Assembly (NCBI RefSeq): GCF_001426375.1
Contig: NZ_LMEO01000024.1
Coordinates: 1-60,863, forward strand
Reading direction: 5' to 3'
Length of the DNA: 60,863 nucleotides
Origin: Paenibacillus sp. Root444D2
GTDB lineage: Bacteria > Bacillota > Bacilli > Paenibacillales > NBRC-103111
Numbering within the stretch: the stretch's first letter is position 1; every line of letters starts with the position of its first letter. A model generated the notes under the pieces. It was not told the DNA's origin. It saw only the letters and a list, made by a program, of their open reading frames with translations, and did no database searches. The position numbers were made by a program, and so were the translations under genes. Below, one piece after another: positions 60,499 through 60,863 of the stretch.

Positions 60499-60534
60499 AA
60501 AAAGCCTTCCTGAGATTACTCTCAAAAAGGCTTT
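60499..60534 (-). terminator. rRNA operon terminator
   Basis: AAAGCCTT and AAGGCTTT with an inner TGAGA/TCTCA stem; on the minus strand T6 follows. It begins a few bases past 5S. Confidence 0.92.
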
Positions 60535-60541
60535 ATCTTGT

Positions 60542-60658
60542 GCTTGGCAACGTTCTACTCTCCCAGAACCCTGCGGTTCAAGTACCATCGACGCTGGAGG
60601 GCTTAACGGTCGTGTTCGAGATGGGAACGCGTGGGTCCCCTCCGCCATCATCACCAAA
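60542..60658 (-). rRNA. 5S rRNA
   Basis: The minus strand starts TTTGGTGGTGATGGCGG, contains CCGTTCCCATCTCGAACACG-type core (here GCGTTCCCATCTCGAACACG) and ends near GTTGCCAAGC, with the two ends pairing. About 117 nt. Boundaries may be off by one or two bases. Confidence 0.95.
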
Positions 60659-60765
60659 CAGTCAAAGCGTGGTTTGCGCCTTGAAAACTAGATACGAAAC
60701 TTGCGTAAAGTAATCATTTGCATGGCTACGTTAGACGTAGGTGCTAGCTGCTTAGTCAGCTTTTT

Positions 60766-60863
60766 GGTTAAGCCCTCGACCGATTAGTATTCGTCAGCTG
60801 CATGCATTGCTGCACTTCCACCTCGAACCTATCAACCTCGTCGTCTACAAGGGGTCTTACATA
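60766..60863 (-). rRNA. 23S rRNA, 3' end only (partial)
   Basis: The minus strand ends with ACTAATCGGTCGAGGGCTTA ACC, the conserved 3' end of 23S rRNA. The gene continues past the high-coordinate edge. A 107-nt spacer without a tRNA gene separates it from 5S. Confidence 0.95.

Noticed and set aside
60679..60695. CCTTGAAAACTAGATAC on the plus strand looked like an rRNA leader in opposite orientation
   Set aside because: Both flanking rRNA genes are on the minus strand; the reverse complement is the usual Bacilli 23S-5S spacer sequence.

Overview
The window is the core translation, transcription and sporulation neighbourhood of an endospore-forming Bacillota, most like Paenibacillus or a close relative. 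This rests on gene order and protein sequences such as kbaA, gerD, pdaB, cwlD, ctsR-mcsA-mcsB-clpC, disA-pssA and sigH; the genus itself is an inference. Almost everything lies on the minus strand, so the biological order runs from high to low coordinates. An rRNA operon ends at the high-coordinate edge (23S 3' end, 5S, terminator). The 5' end of another 16S gene, with tandem promoters, lies at the low-coordinate edge.

In biological order: (1) the CtsR-controlled ctsR-mcsA-mcsB-clpC stress operon (60.4-55.7 kb); (2) a radA locus (55.7-53.5 kb) holding an AT-rich, divergent radA homologue, while a short frameshifted 3' remnant of an ordinary radA still sits before disA; (3) disA, pssA, a lone plus-strand gene, yacL, ispD-ispF, gltX, a cysteine T-box with cysE-cysS, mrnC, rlmB, rae1 and sigH (53.5-42.2 kb); (4) rpmG-secE-nusG, rplK-rplA, rplJ-rplL, ybxB, rpoB-rpoC (42-30 kb); (5) the str operon ybxF-rpsL-rpsG-fusA-tuf (30-25.2 kb); (6) the S10-spc-alpha cluster from rpsJ to rplQ (25-9.8 kb), including rpmJ; (7) truA and rplM-rpsI (9.7-7.9 kb); (8) cysH-sat for sulfate assimilation, then cwlD, salA, and the plus-strand sporulation genes gerD and pdaB with kbaA and a SpoIIM-family gene (7.7-0.7 kb).

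Control elements are readable directly: the CtsR operator, a Cys-specific T-box, L10 and probable L13 and S10 leaders, good sigma-A promoters before several operons, sigma-E-like and sigma-G-like promoters before pdaB and gerD, and many intrinsic terminators. Three small zinc-type ribosomal proteins (L36, L33, S14) are present.

The points most worth a second look are the replacement of native radA by a foreign-looking paralogue with the old 3' end left as a scar; a family of short palindromic repeats in four (perhaps five) intergenic gaps inside otherwise tight operons; a perfect 11-bp inverted repeat overlapping the rpoB promoter and followed by a T tract; and several uncatalogued leader hairpins before rplK, rpmG-secE-nusG and ybxB. 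No CRISPR array, tRNA gene, transposase or complete prophage is visible.
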